Source of the DNA: Ottowia flava
Lineage (GTDB): Bacteria; Pseudomonadota; Gammaproteobacteria; Burkholderiales; Burkholderiaceae_C
Reading direction: 5' to 3'
DNA length: 64,000 bases
Assembly: GCF_042680565.1 (NCBI RefSeq)
Contig: NZ_JBHUEJ010000008.1
Coordinates: 62,001 to 126,000, forward strand
Shown in pieces: positions 20,503-27,910 of the stretch (positions are counted from its first letter, which is position 1; each line of letters begins with the position of its first letter). The translations under genes were made by a program, and so were the position numbers. The notes under the pieces are model-generated. The model was not told where the DNA came from and searched no databases. It saw only the letters and a program-made list of their open reading frames with translations.

Positions 20503-20550
20503 CTGACTTTGGTCGGATTTGCGGTATACTTGAGGAAATCACTCGGATAT
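20503..20550 (+). promoter_or_regulatory. iscR promoter with IscR-type operator
   Basis: A -35 box CTGACT (20503-20508) and a -10 box TATACT (20525-20530) are 16 bp apart. Overlapping the -10 is a 25-bp imperfect palindrome (20526-20550), half-sites ATACTTGAG and CACTCGGATAT, which looks like a type 1 IscR site. Binding of holo-IscR here would block the promoter, the known autoregulation of isc operons. The transcript leader to iscR is about 105 nt. Confidence 0.7.
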
Positions 20551-20643
20551 GGCGGCGCTGCCGCAAGCATCGGCAAGTCGCCGCCCCATCCACCGGTGCG
20601 CGACATCTGCCGCGCCCGCCCCAGGACACTCAAGGAGTTCGAG

Positions 20644-21177
20644 ATGCGCCTCACCACCAAGGGCCGATTCGCCGTCACCGCCATGATCGACTTGGCCCTG
20701 CGCCAAGACAGCGGCCCAGTCACGCTGGCCGCCATCAGCCAGCGCCAACAGATTTCGCTCTCCTACCTGGAACAGCTGTTCGGCAAGCTGCGCCGCCATG
20801 AGCTGGTCGAATCCACCCGCGGCCCTGGCGGCGGCTATTCGCTGGGCCGCAAGGCGGGCGACATCACGGTGGCCGACATCATCACGTCGGTCGACGAACC
20901 GCTGGATGCCACCCATTGCGGCGGCAAGGAAAACTGCCACGGCGACGGCGGTCGCTGCATGACGCACGACCTGTGGACGTCGCTGAATGCCCGCATGCTG
21001 GAGTTTCTGGAGTCCGTCACGCTGCAGAAGCTGGTGGACGACCAACACGCCAACGGCATCGAGATCGAAGGCAAGCCGGCCACCAAGCGCGCGATTTCCA
21101 GCAGCCCCGTGGTCAAGCCGATCCGCGTGACAGCGCCCAACTCGGTGTTCGCCCTGGGCGAGATTGCTACCAAATAA
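20644..21177 (+). CDS. iscR: Fe-S cluster regulator IscR
   Basis: IscR is an Rrf2-family regulator that senses Fe-S supply through its own [2Fe-2S] cluster. The 177 residues begin MRLTTKGRFAVTAMIDLAL, with the winged helix over the first 65 residues. The cluster ligands are Cys 92, Cys 98 and Cys 105 with a nearby His 108; the last Cys spacing is one residue longer than in E. coli. The GAG-rich site CAAGGAG precedes the ATG at 20644. It leads the isc operon. The last codons (ATK and TAA) overlap the start of a dispersed repeat copy. Confidence 0.96.
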   Translation: MRLTTKGRFAVTAMIDLALRQDSGPVTLAAISQRQQISLSYLEQLFGKLRRHELVESTRGPGGGYSLGRKAGDITVADIITSVDEPLDATHCGGKENCHGDGGRCMTHDLWTSLNARMLEFLESVTLQKLVDDQHANGIEIEGKPATKRAISSSPVVKPIRVTAPNSVFALGEIATK

Positions 21178-21220
21178 GTAGCTGCTTGCGCAGATCCTTC
21201 TAGGGCTGCAACCAGAAAAC
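21164..21220. repeat. dispersed repeat copy between iscR and iscS
   Basis: Contains GCTACCAAATAAGTAGCTGC then TTGCGCAGATCCTTCTAGGG. It spans the iscR stop and most of the 76-bp gap before iscS, so it could tune expression between the regulator and the assembly genes. Confidence 0.8.
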
Positions 21221-21253
21221 ACCTGAATTCAACCCGCGATCGAGATTCCCGCC

Positions 21254-22474
21254 ATGAGCCAGACACCGCACTTTCCCATCTACATGGACTACGCCGCCAC
21301 TACGCCGATCGACCCGCGCGTGGTGGACGCCATGATCCCCTGGCTGCGCGAGCAGTACGGCAACGCCGCCAGCCGCAGCCACGCCTGGGGCTGGGAGGCC
21401 GAGAAGGCCGTTGAAAAAGCGCGCGAACAGGTCGCCGACCTGATCGGCGCCGACCCGCGCGAGATCGTCTGGACCAGCGGCGCGACCGAGTCCGACAACC
21501 TCGCCATCAAGGGCGCGGCCCAGTTCTACAAGGGCAAGGGCAAGCACCTGATCACCGTCAAGACCGAGCACAAGGCCGTGCTGGACACCATGCGCGAGCT
21601 GGAGCGCCAGGGCTTCGAGGTGACCTACCTCGACGTCAAGGAAGACGGCCTGATCGACCTGGACGTATTCAAGGCCGCGATCCGCCCCGACACCATCCTG
21701 GCCAGCGTCATGCTGGTCAACAACGAGATCGGCGTCATTCAGGACATCGACGCCATCGGCAAGATCTGCCGCGAGCACGGCATCATCTTCCACGTCGACG
21801 CGGCGCAGGCCACCGGCAAGGTCGCGATCGACGTCAAGACCATGCCCATCGACCTGATGAGCCTGGCCAGCCACAAGACCTACGGCCCCAAGGGCATTGG
21901 CGCGCTGTACGTGCGCCGCAAGCCGCGCATCCGCCTGGAAGCGCAGATGCACGGCGGAGGGCATGAGCGCGGCATGCGCTCGGGCACGCTGCCCACGCAC
22001 CAGATCGTCGGCATGGGCGAAGCCTTCCGCATCGCCAAGGAAGAGATGGCCAAGGACAACGAGAAGGCCTGGGCGCTGCACAACCGTTTCGTGGACGGCA
22101 TGAAGGGCGTGGAAGAGGTGTTCATGAACGGCCACCCGACGCAGCGCATCCCGCAGAACATCAACATGAGCTTCAACTTCGTCGAAGGCGAATCGCTCAT
22201 CATGGGCATCAAGGGCCTGGCGGTGTCCAGCGGCTCGGCCTGCACGTCGGCCAGTCTGGAGCCCAGCTACGTGCTGCGCGCCCTGGGCCGCAGCGACGAG
22301 CTGGCGCACAGCAGCCTGCGCATCACGATCGGCCGTTTCTCGACCGAAGAGGAGATTGACACCGCAGTCAAGGCGATCCGCGAAAACGTCGCCAAACTGC
22401 GCGAGCTGAGCCCCTTGTGGGAGATGCACCAGGACGGCATCGACCTCAGCACCATCCAGTGGGCGGCCCACTGA
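21254..22474 (+). CDS. iscS: cysteine desulfurase IscS
   Basis: IscS takes sulfur from cysteine and hands it to IscU, tRNA thiolation and other acceptors. The 406 residues begin with FPIYMDYAATTPIDPRVVDA. The PLP lysine is K208 in ASHKTYGPKGIG, and the persulfide cysteine is C330 in SGSACTSASLEP. The C-terminal HQDGIDLSTIQWAAH end is the IscU-docking tail typical of IscS rather than NifS. It follows iscR in the operon and precedes iscU by 71 bp. Confidence 0.98.
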   Translation: MSQTPHFPIYMDYAATTPIDPRVVDAMIPWLREQYGNAASRSHAWGWEAEKAVEKAREQVADLIGADPREIVWTSGATESDNLAIKGAAQFYKGKGKHLITVKTEHKAVLDTMRELERQGFEVTYLDVKEDGLIDLDVFKAAIRPDTILASVMLVNNEIGVIQDIDAIGKICREHGIIFHVDAAQATGKVAIDVKTMPIDLMSLASHKTYGPKGIGALYVRRKPRIRLEAQMHGGGHERGMRSGTLPTHQIVGMGEAFRIAKEEMAKDNEKAWALHNRFVDGMKGVEEVFMNGHPTQRIPQNINMSFNFVEGESLIMGIKGLAVSSGSACTSASLEPSYVLRALGRSDELAHSSLRITIGRFSTEEEIDTAVKAIRENVAKLRELSPLWEMHQDGIDLSTIQWAAH

Positions 22475-22480
22475 GTTTTT

Positions 22481-22533
22481 GAATCAAATCAGGCTGCAGC
22501 CTTACAGCCAACTGCGCAGCCAGCTATTTAAAT
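22481..22533. repeat. dispersed repeat copy between iscS and iscU
   Basis: Begins GAATCAAATCAGGCTGCAGC and ends CTGCGCAGCCAGCTATTTAA. It fills nearly the whole gap between iscS and iscU and ends just before the iscU ribosome binding site AGGAG. Confidence 0.8.
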
Positions 22534-22545
22534 AGGAGTATTGAC

Positions 22546-22932
22546 ATGGCCTATTCTGAAAAAGTCATTGACCATTACGAAAACCCCCGCAACGTCGGCA
22601 GCTTCGACAAGGGCGACGACAGCGTGGGCACCGGCATGGTCGGCGCACCGGCTTGCGGCGACGTGATGAAGCTGCAGATCAAGGTGAACCCCAGCACCGG
22701 CGTCATCGAAGACGCGCGCTTCAAGACCTACGGCTGCGGCTCGGCCATCGCGTCCAGCTCGCTCGTGACCGAATGGGTCAAGGGCAAGACGCTGGACCAG
22801 GCGGCCGACCTGAAGAACAGCCAGATCGCCGAAGAGCTGGCGCTGCCGCCGGTAAAGATCCACTGCTCCATCCTGGCCGAAGACGCCATCAAGGCCGCGG
22901 TGGACGACTACCGCAAGAAGCACGTGAGCTGA
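22546..22932 (+). CDS. iscU: Fe-S cluster scaffold IscU
   Basis: IscU is the scaffold on which [2Fe-2S] clusters are built. The 128 residues begin MAYSEKVIDHYENPRNVGSF. Cluster ligands are Cys 37 (APACGD), Cys 64 (TYGCGSA) and Cys 107 (KIHCSIL), with Asp 39 and His 106. The HscA-binding motif LPPVK is at 100-104. An AGGAG site precedes the ATG. It is followed within 6 bp by an extra cupin gene not found in classical isc operons. Confidence 0.98.
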   Translation: MAYSEKVIDHYENPRNVGSFDKGDDSVGTGMVGAPACGDVMKLQIKVNPSTGVIEDARFKTYGCGSAIASSSLVTEWVKGKTLDQAADLKNSQIAEELALPPVKIHCSILAEDAIKAAVDDYRKKHVS

Positions 22933-22938
22933 TGCGCC

Positions 22939-23262
22939 ATGGCACTGCATCACGCCACCCAAGGTGAGGTGATCGATGTGCGCCCGTACGGCGCGCGCAT
23001 CGATGGGGCGCAGTCGATTGCGCTCTTCAAGTCTGCCGACCTGGAAGTGATGCGCCTGGTGCTGCCCACCGGTTACCGCATGCCCACGCACAAGGTCGTC
23101 GGCGAGATCACGTTGCAGTGCCTCGAAGGCGTGGTGGAAGTGGAGGTCGCCAGCGACACCCACACGCTGCCCGCCGGCCATCTGATGTACGTCGCGCGCG
23201 GCGTGACGCACGCGTTGACGGCGACCGCGTCCGCCTCGGTGCTGGTTACCGTCGCCCTTTGA
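22939..23262 (+). CDS. small cupin-domain protein in the isc operon
   Basis: A single-domain cupin of 107 residues. The beta-barrel pattern is visible as YRMPTHKVVGEITLQCLEGVV, close to the cupin motif 1 form, and LPAGHLMYVARGVTHALTAT, cupin motif 2. Possible metal ligands are His 51, Glu 56 and His 90, fewer than in full metal-cupins. It starts 6 bp after iscU and ends 26 bp before iscA, so it is almost surely co-transcribed. No function is assigned; in this setting a link with iron, sulfur or cysteine handling is a guess. Confidence 0.85.
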   Translation: MALHHATQGEVIDVRPYGARIDGAQSIALFKSADLEVMRLVLPTGYRMPTHKVVGEITLQCLEGVVEVEVASDTHTLPAGHLMYVARGVTHALTATASASVLVTVAL

Positions 23263-23288
23263 CCCAACGATTCGAATTCGCTAAGCCC

Positions 23289-23612
23289 ATGGCTGTCTCA
23301 CTCACCGAAGCCGCTGCGCGGCATGTCAGCAAGTACCTCACCAAGCGTGGCAAGGGCGTCGGCGTGCGCCTGGGCGTCAAGACCACGGGCTGCTCCGGCC
23401 TGGCCTACAAGCTCGAGTACGTGGACGAGGTGGCACCTGAGGACGCGCTGTTTGAGGTGCACGGTGTCAAGCTCATGATCGACCCGAAAAGCCTGGCCTA
23501 CATCGACGGCACCGAGCTCGACTACGTGCGCGAGGGGCTGAACGAAGGCTTTCGCTTCAACAACCCAAACGAACGCGACCGCTGCGGCTGCGGCGAGAGC
23601 TTTCGCGTCTGA
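23289..23612 (+). CDS. iscA: A-type Fe-S carrier protein IscA
   Basis: IscA carries Fe-S clusters (or iron) from the scaffold to apo-proteins, mostly for [4Fe-4S] assembly. The 107 residues include the three conserved cysteines Cys 35 (TTGCSGLAY), Cys 99 and Cys 101 (CGCGESF). The start MAVSLTEAAARHV at 23289 gives the exact family length. A small Cys-rich gene follows after one base. Confidence 0.96.
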   Translation: MAVSLTEAAARHVSKYLTKRGKGVGVRLGVKTTGCSGLAYKLEYVDEVAPEDALFEVHGVKLMIDPKSLAYIDGTELDYVREGLNEGFRFNNPNERDRCGCGESFRV

Positions 23613-23613
23613 C

Positions 23614-23850
23614 ATGGGCGACGGCGAAGCGGGGCTGCCGCTGGCACGCGCCACGGTCAGCGTCACCATCGACAACGAGCGTGAAGTCGCCGCGGTGAAC
23701 GCGTGGTTCCAGCGCTGGGGCCCGCGCATCCAGTGCGCCGACAACCAGGGCTGCGGCTGCTGCGTCGACATCTGGGACGTCCAGGCCCCCGCCGCTGCGC
23801 TGGCCGAGTTGCCGACCGCCATGTGCCGCCCGCTGGCCACCGCCGCCTGA
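23614..23850 (+). CDS. small Cys-rich protein of unknown function in the isc operon
   Basis: A 78-residue protein encoded one base after the iscA stop and five bases before hscB, so part of the operon. The middle has CADNQGCGCC (Cys 41, 47, 49, 50), a dense cysteine cluster able to bind iron, zinc or a cluster, plus Cys 71. The N-terminal half (RATVSVTIDNEREVAAVNAWFQ) looks like a beta-alpha unit. I do not know the family. Its place among cluster carriers suggests a small adaptor or carrier, which is inference only. Confidence 0.8.
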   Translation: MGDGEAGLPLARATVSVTIDNEREVAAVNAWFQRWGPRIQCADNQGCGCCVDIWDVQAPAAALAELPTAMCRPLATAA

Positions 23851-23855
23851 GCGCC

Positions 23856-24377
23856 ATGAACCTGCAATCCACCGACTTCGAGCTGTTTGGCGTGCCCGCG
23901 CGCTTTGCGCAGGACCGCGCGCAGCTGGACGTGCGCTGGAAGGAGCTGCAGCGCGAAGTGCACCCCGACCGCTTTGCCTCCCAGGGCGCTGCCGCCCAGC
24001 GCGCGGCCATGCAGTGGTCGGCCCGCATCAACGAGGCCTACCAGCGACTGAAGGACCCGCAGCGCCGCGCGGCCTACCTGTGCGAGCTGAACGGCGCGCC
24101 GATCCAGGCCGAGAACAACACGGCGATGCCGCCCGACTTCCTGATGCAGCAGATGGAGTTGCGCGAACGCTTGGACGACGCTCATTCTGCTGAGGCTTTG
24201 GACGAAATCGACGACGAAGCCAGGCAGCTCGGGCGCGACATGCTTCAAAAAATAGAGCGTCAACTCGACCAGGACAAGGACTGGCCGGGCGCCGCGCAAT
24301 CCGTGCGCGCGTTGATGTTCCTGGACAAGCTGGCCGCCGACGTCGGGCGGCGGCACGAAACCTTGGAATCACGATAA
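23856..24377 (+). CDS. hscB: Fe-S co-chaperone HscB (J-domain protein)
   Basis: HscB brings IscU to the chaperone HscA and stimulates its ATPase. The 173 residues start MNLQSTDFELFGVPARFAQD. The J domain has the HPD motif at residues 36-38 (REVHPDRF), and the C-terminal three-helix IscU-binding domain starts near PPDFLMQQMELRERLDDA. The ATG at 23856 sits five bases after the previous stop. hscA follows 54 bp later. Confidence 0.95.
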   Translation: MNLQSTDFELFGVPARFAQDRAQLDVRWKELQREVHPDRFASQGAAAQRAAMQWSARINEAYQRLKDPQRRAAYLCELNGAPIQAENNTAMPPDFLMQQMELRERLDDAHSAEALDEIDDEARQLGRDMLQKIERQLDQDKDWPGAAQSVRALMFLDKLAADVGRRHETLESR

Positions 24378-24431
24378 GGATTCGCGGCGGAGCAGGGCGC
24401 AACCCGGGGCTTCGCGGCGACGCTGTACTTC

Positions 24432-26291
24432 ATGGCCTTGCTTCAAATCTCCGAACCCGGTCAATCGCCCGACCCGCACCAGCGGCGCGTGGCGGTCGGT
24501 ATCGACCTGGGAACCACCCATTCGCTGGTGGCCGCCGTGCGCCACGGGGTGGCCGAATGCCTGCCCGACGACCAGGGCCGCGTGCTGTTGCCCAGCGTGG
24601 TGCGTTACCTGGCGGGTGGCCAGCGGCAGATTGGCTACGACGCGCTGGTGGACCCGGCGCAGGACCCGGAAAACACGCTGTCTTCGGTCAAGCGCCTGAT
24701 GGGCCGTGGCCTGCACGACGTGGCCGATGCCGCCAAGCTGCCCTACCGCCTGGTGGACCAACCCGGCATGGTGGGCATCGAGACCGTGCTGGGCACCAAG
24801 TCGCCGGTCGAAGTCAGCGCCGAGATTCTGGCCACGCTGCGCTACCGTGCCGAAGACACCTTCAACGACGACCTGTACGGTGCCGTGATCACGGTACCCG
24901 CGTACTTTGACGACGCGCAGCGTCAGGCCACGAAAGACGCGGCGCGCCTGGCCGGCATCAACGTGCTGAGGCTCATCAACGAACCAACGGCCGCCGCCAT
25001 CGCCTACGGGCTGGACCACGGCGTGGAAGGCGTGTACGCCGTGTTCGACCTGGGCGGTGGCACCTTCGACATCTCCATCCTGCGCCTCACCCAGGGCGTG
25101 TTCGAGGTCATCGCCACCGGCGGCGACTCGGCCCTGGGCGGCGACGATTACGACCGCGCACTGGCCGACTGGTTGCTGGCGCAGTCTGGCGCACAGGCCG
25201 CCACAGCCGCCGATCGCGCCGCCATCCAGCGCGCCGCCCGACAGGCCAAAGAGGCCTTGACTGCTTCAGAAAGTGTAGCTGCCCGCGCTGATCTGGCGGG
25301 CGCCAAGGTCGAATTAGAGGTGGATAGAGCGGCGTTTGACACGGCAACCTCGGCCCTGACGGCGCGCTGCCTGGCCGCGGTGCGCCGCACCTTGCGCGAT
25401 GCGCACCTGAACGTGGACGAGGTCCAGGGCGTGGTCATGGTGGGCGGCTCCACGCGCATGCCCGTCATCCGTCAGGCGGTGGCCGAGTTTTTCCGGCGCG
25501 ACCCGCTGGTCAACCTCAACCCGGACGAGGTCGTCGCGCTGGGCGCGGCCGTGCAGGCCAACCAGTTGGCCGGCAACGATTCGGCAGGCGATCTGCTGTT
25601 GCTGGACGTGATCCCGCTGTCGCTCGGCATCGAAACCATGGGCGGCCTGGTGGAGCGCATCGTGCCGCGCAACCAGACCATCCCCGTCGCCATGGCGCAG
25701 GACTTCACCACCTACAAGGACGGCCAGACCGCGCTGGCGCTGCACGTGGTGCAGGGCGAACGCGATTTGGTCCAGGACTGTCGCAGCCTGGCCCGCTTTG
25801 AGTTGCGCGGCATTCCGCCGATGGCGGCGGGCGCGGCACGCATCCGCGTCACCTTCACGGTCGACGCCGACGGCTTGTTGAATGTGTCGGCACGCGAGCA
25901 GACCAGCGGCGTGGAGGCGCAGATTGACGTCAAGCCCAGCTATGGCCTGTCCGACGAGCAGATCGCCACCATGCTGCAGGACTCCTTTACGACCGCCGAT
26001 GCCGATGTGAAGGCGCGCGCACTGGTTGAAGCCAAGGTCGAGGCCGACCGCATGCTGCTGGCCACCCAAAGTGCGCTGGACGTGGATGGCGCGTTGCTCA
26101 GCGCAGCAGAGCAGGCCGAGATCGATGCGCTGATGCTTTCCCTGCGTGCCATCGCTGCCAACAGCACCGACGCCGCCGCCATCGAAGCCTCGACCGAAGC
26201 GCTGGCGCACGGCACGGAAGCTTTTGCTGCCGCGCGCATGAACGCCGGTATCCAGAAAGCGCTGTCCGGCAAAAAAGTCGAATCGCTTTGA
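24432..26291 (+). CDS. hscA: Fe-S protein assembly chaperone HscA
   Basis: HscA is the Hsp70 that helps release clusters from IscU. The 619-residue protein has the ATPase signature VGIDLGTTHSLVAAV, the loop VFDLGGGTFDISIL and the Hsp70 motif VVMVGGSTRMPVIR, then the substrate domain. A long N-terminal lead of about 20 residues before VAVGIDLG is normal for HscA. Around residues 280-296 a segment (SVAARADLAGAKVELEV) is encoded by a copy of the dispersed repeat, in frame, within the ATPase domain. fdx follows after 15 bp. Confidence 0.96.
   Translation: MALLQISEPGQSPDPHQRRVAVGIDLGTTHSLVAAVRHGVAECLPDDQGRVLLPSVVRYLAGGQRQIGYDALVDPAQDPENTLSSVKRLMGRGLHDVADAAKLPYRLVDQPGMVGIETVLGTKSPVEVSAEILATLRYRAEDTFNDDLYGAVITVPAYFDDAQRQATKDAARLAGINVLRLINEPTAAAIAYGLDHGVEGVYAVFDLGGGTFDISILRLTQGVFEVIATGGDSALGGDDYDRALADWLLAQSGAQAATAADRAAIQRAARQAKEALTASESVAARADLAGAKVELEVDRAAFDTATSALTARCLAAVRRTLRDAHLNVDEVQGVVMVGGSTRMPVIRQAVAEFFRRDPLVNLNPDEVVALGAAVQANQLAGNDSAGDLLLLDVIPLSLGIETMGGLVERIVPRNQTIPVAMAQDFTTYKDGQTALALHVVQGERDLVQDCRSLARFELRGIPPMAAGAARIRVTFTVDADGLLNVSAREQTSGVEAQIDVKPSYGLSDEQIATMLQDSFTTADADVKARALVEAKVEADRMLLATQSALDVDGALLSAAEQAEIDALMLSLRAIAANSTDAAAIEASTEALAHGTEAFAAARMNAGIQKALSGKKVESL
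25271..25319 (+). repeat. dispersed repeat copy inside hscA, in frame
   Basis: GTAGCTGCCCGCGCTGATCTG is the same core, in reverse, as that in the intergenic copy at 29808-29865. The right part is GGCGGGCGCCAAGGTCGAAT. The codons are read as a normal helix-forming stretch. Confidence 0.6.
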
Positions 26292-26306
26292 ATCTGGTGG
26301 ACTGAC

Positions 26307-26645
26307 ATGACCAAGATCACCATACTCCCCCATCCCGAATACGCCCCCGAAGGCAAGGAAATCGAAGCCAATGTGGGCGATTCGATCTGTGAGGCGCTGC
26401 TCGACAACGGCGTCGAGATCGAGCACGCCTGCGAGATGAGCCGTGCCTGCACCACCTGCCACTGCATCGTGCGCAAGGGCTACGACAAGCTCGAACCGCC
26501 CGAGGAGGAAGAAGAAGACCTGCTTGACCGCGCCTGGGGCCTGGAGCCGCAGTCACGCCTTTCGTGCCAGGCCATCGTCGGCAAGGACGACCTGACGATC
26601 GAGATCCCGCGCTACTCGATCAACCACGCCAAAGAAAACCACTGA
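26307..26645 (+). CDS. fdx: ISC-type [2Fe-2S] ferredoxin
   Basis: This ferredoxin supplies electrons for cluster assembly on IscU. The 112 residues hold the four cluster cysteines Cys 42, 48, 51 (CEMSRACTTCHC) and Cys 87 (SRLSCQAI), at the positions seen in E. coli Fdx. An acidic run (PPEEEEEDLLDRAWGLE) forms the interaction face. It ends the isc operon; the usual small gene iscX does not follow, the next gene being dnaQ after 12 bp. Confidence 0.97.
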   Translation: MTKITILPHPEYAPEGKEIEANVGDSICEALLDNGVEIEHACEMSRACTTCHCIVRKGYDKLEPPEEEEEDLLDRAWGLEPQSRLSCQAIVGKDDLTIEIPRYSINHAKENH

Positions 26646-26657
26646 GGCGAATCAGAA

Positions 26658-27380
26658 ATGGCACGACAGATTGTTCTGGACACCGAAACCACGGGGCTTT
26701 CGGCCGACAACGGCGACCGCATCATCGAGATCGGCTGTGTGGAGTTGCTCAACCGCCGCCTCACCGGCAACAACCTGCACTTCTACGTGAACCCCGAGCG
26801 CGACAGCCACGAGGATGCGCTGCGCGTCCACGGACTCACGAAGGAATTCCTGAGCGACAAGCCGAAGTTTGCCGAGGTGGCCGACGATATCCTGACCTAT
26901 CTGCAGGGCGCTGAACTGATCATCCACAACGCGGCGTTCGACGTCGGCTTTCTTGACAAGGAGCTGGAGCGTCTGGGCAAGCCGGCCCTGCAGGGCCATG
27001 TCGGCGGCGTGACCGATACGCTGGTCATGGCCAAGCAGTTGTACCCCGGCAAGCGCAACAGCCTGGATGCGCTGTGCGACCGCCTGGGCGTGGACAACTC
27101 TGGCCGAACGCTGCACGGCGCGCTGCTGGACGCGGAGTTGCTCGCCGATGTCTACATCGCGCTGACGCGCGGGCAGGAAGCGCTGCTCATCGATCTGGGT
27201 GACTTGGGGCATTCGGGCGGGCCGGCTGAGCGCGTGGACTACTCGGCGTTTGAACTGCCCATCCTGCTCGCCAACGACCTTGAATTGGGCGCCCATGAGG
27301 AAGTGCTGGGCCAGCTCGACAAGTCAAGCAACGGAAAAACCGTGTGGCGTGTTGTAGCCGCGGAAAACACTGGTATATAA
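26658..27380 (+). CDS. dnaQ: DNA polymerase III epsilon subunit (3'-5' proofreading exonuclease)
   Basis: DnaQ proofreads for DNA polymerase III. The 240 residues include Exo I VLDTETTG (Asp 8, Glu 10), Exo II HNAAFDVGFLDKEL and Exo III LHGALLDAELLADVY. The C-terminal part after about residue 180 is the region that contacts the alpha subunit. It lies only 12 bp after fdx and may be read from the isc promoter. The promoter of the following tRNA lies inside its last codons. Confidence 0.96.
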   Translation: MARQIVLDTETTGLSADNGDRIIEIGCVELLNRRLTGNNLHFYVNPERDSHEDALRVHGLTKEFLSDKPKFAEVADDILTYLQGAELIIHNAAFDVGFLDKELERLGKPALQGHVGGVTDTLVMAKQLYPGKRNSLDALCDRLGVDNSGRTLHGALLDAELLADVYIALTRGQEALLIDLGDLGHSGGPAERVDYSAFELPILLANDLELGAHEEVLGQLDKSSNGKTVWRVVAAENTGI

Positions 27381-27381
27381 T
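27352..27381 (+). promoter_or_regulatory. promoter of tRNA-Val
   Basis: A -35 box TTGTAG (27352-27357) and a perfect -10 TATAAT (27376-27381) are 18 bp apart. Both lie within the last codons of dnaQ. The tRNA begins 35 bp downstream of the -10. Confidence 0.65.
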
Positions 27382-27415
27382 TCCATCTTTCGACGGCTCC
27401 ATACGGCGCCGAAGA

Positions 27416-27490
27416 GGGTGATTAGCTCAGCGGTAGAGCACTGCCTTCACACGGCAGGGGTCGCAGGTTCAAACCCTGCATCACCCACCA
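27416..27490 (+). tRNA. tRNA-Val (anticodon CAC)
   Basis: The acceptor stem GGGTGAT pairs with ATCACCC, followed by A and an encoded CCA. The anticodon stem CTGCC/GGCAG holds the loop TTCACAC, giving anticodon CAC, which reads GTG. The T arm has GGTTCAAACC. The total is 75 nt. Confidence 0.97.
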
Positions 27491-27498
27491 GACAAATC

Positions 27499-27536
27499 AA
27501 CGCTCTGATGCTACATACATCAGAGCGTTTGTCTTT
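27499..27536 (+). terminator. terminator after tRNA-Val
   Basis: A perfect 12-base stem AACGCTCTGATG/CATCAGAGCGTT with a seven-base loop is followed by TGTCTTTG. The T run is weak, but the position right after the tRNA supports a terminator. Confidence 0.7.
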
Positions 27537-27727
27537 GCGGTGTAGTTTCCGGTGTAATTTGGGCAGTCCCCGGCTGATTGAACTGCTGGCCAGTGGGCAT
27601 CTGAATCAGCGCTGTCGATGACTCCCATCACGCGAGTCGCATTCGACGGGGACAGCGTGTTGAGAAACTACATCTAGGAAAACTGGGGCGATTCAAGCCC
27701 AACTTTCGAGATCCCGTACTTCGCAGC
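27537..27727. other. stretch between the two tRNA genes with GTGTAG motifs
   Basis: No gene is seen here. Two GGTGTA motifs (27539-27545 and 27551-27557), 12 bp apart, match in reverse the two CTACACA motifs after tRNA-His (27880 and 27893). They may be arm-type sites left by an integrated element. The base composition is less GC-rich than in flanking genes. Confidence 0.4.
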
Positions 27728-27733
27728 TATAAT
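27705..27733 (+). promoter_or_regulatory. promoter of tRNA-His
   Basis: A perfect -10 TATAAT lies at 27728-27733, with a weak -35 TTTCGA at 27705-27710, 17 bp apart. The tRNA starts 15 bp after the -10. Confidence 0.55.
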
Positions 27734-27747
27734 GCGCAGTTCCAGAC

Positions 27748-27824
27748 GGTGGCTGTAGCTCAGTTGGTAGAGTCCCAGATTGTGATTCTGGTCGTCGTGG
27801 GTTCGAGTCCCATCAGCCACCCCA
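27748..27824 (+). tRNA. tRNA-His (anticodon GTG)
   Basis: The stem GTGGCTG pairs with CAGCCAC, and an extra G at 27748 faces C73, the G-1 that marks histidine tRNAs. The anticodon loop is TTGTGAT within CCAGA/TCTGG, so the anticodon is GTG. The T arm has GGTTCGAGTCC, and CCA is encoded at the end. Confidence 0.97.
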
Positions 27825-27834
27825 AATACCCCAT

Positions 27835-27860
27835 AAGCTCTTGATTTATCAAGAGCTTTT
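27835..27860 (+). terminator. terminator after tRNA-His
   Basis: A ten-base stem AAGCTCTTGA/TCAAGAGCTT with a TTTA loop is followed by TTCTCATTTT. Confidence 0.75.
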
Positions 27861-27910
27861 CTCATTTTCAGGGGTACTGCTACACAAGCCCGCTACACAT
27901 CGGGGGCAGT

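Noticed and set aside
24180..24260. Possible further repeat copy in hscB (CTTCAAAAAATAGAGCGTCA)
   Set aside because: Only a short AT-rich piece resembles the repeat; the TGCGCAG core is missing.
27734..27745. GCGCAG next to the tRNA-His promoter as another repeat core
   Set aside because: Only the six-base core matches; the flanks do not, so chance is likely.
27871..27910. CTACACA direct repeats considered as a CRISPR fragment
   Set aside because: Only two seven-base units 13 bp apart, no spacers of even length and no cas genes; they fit integrase arm sites better.
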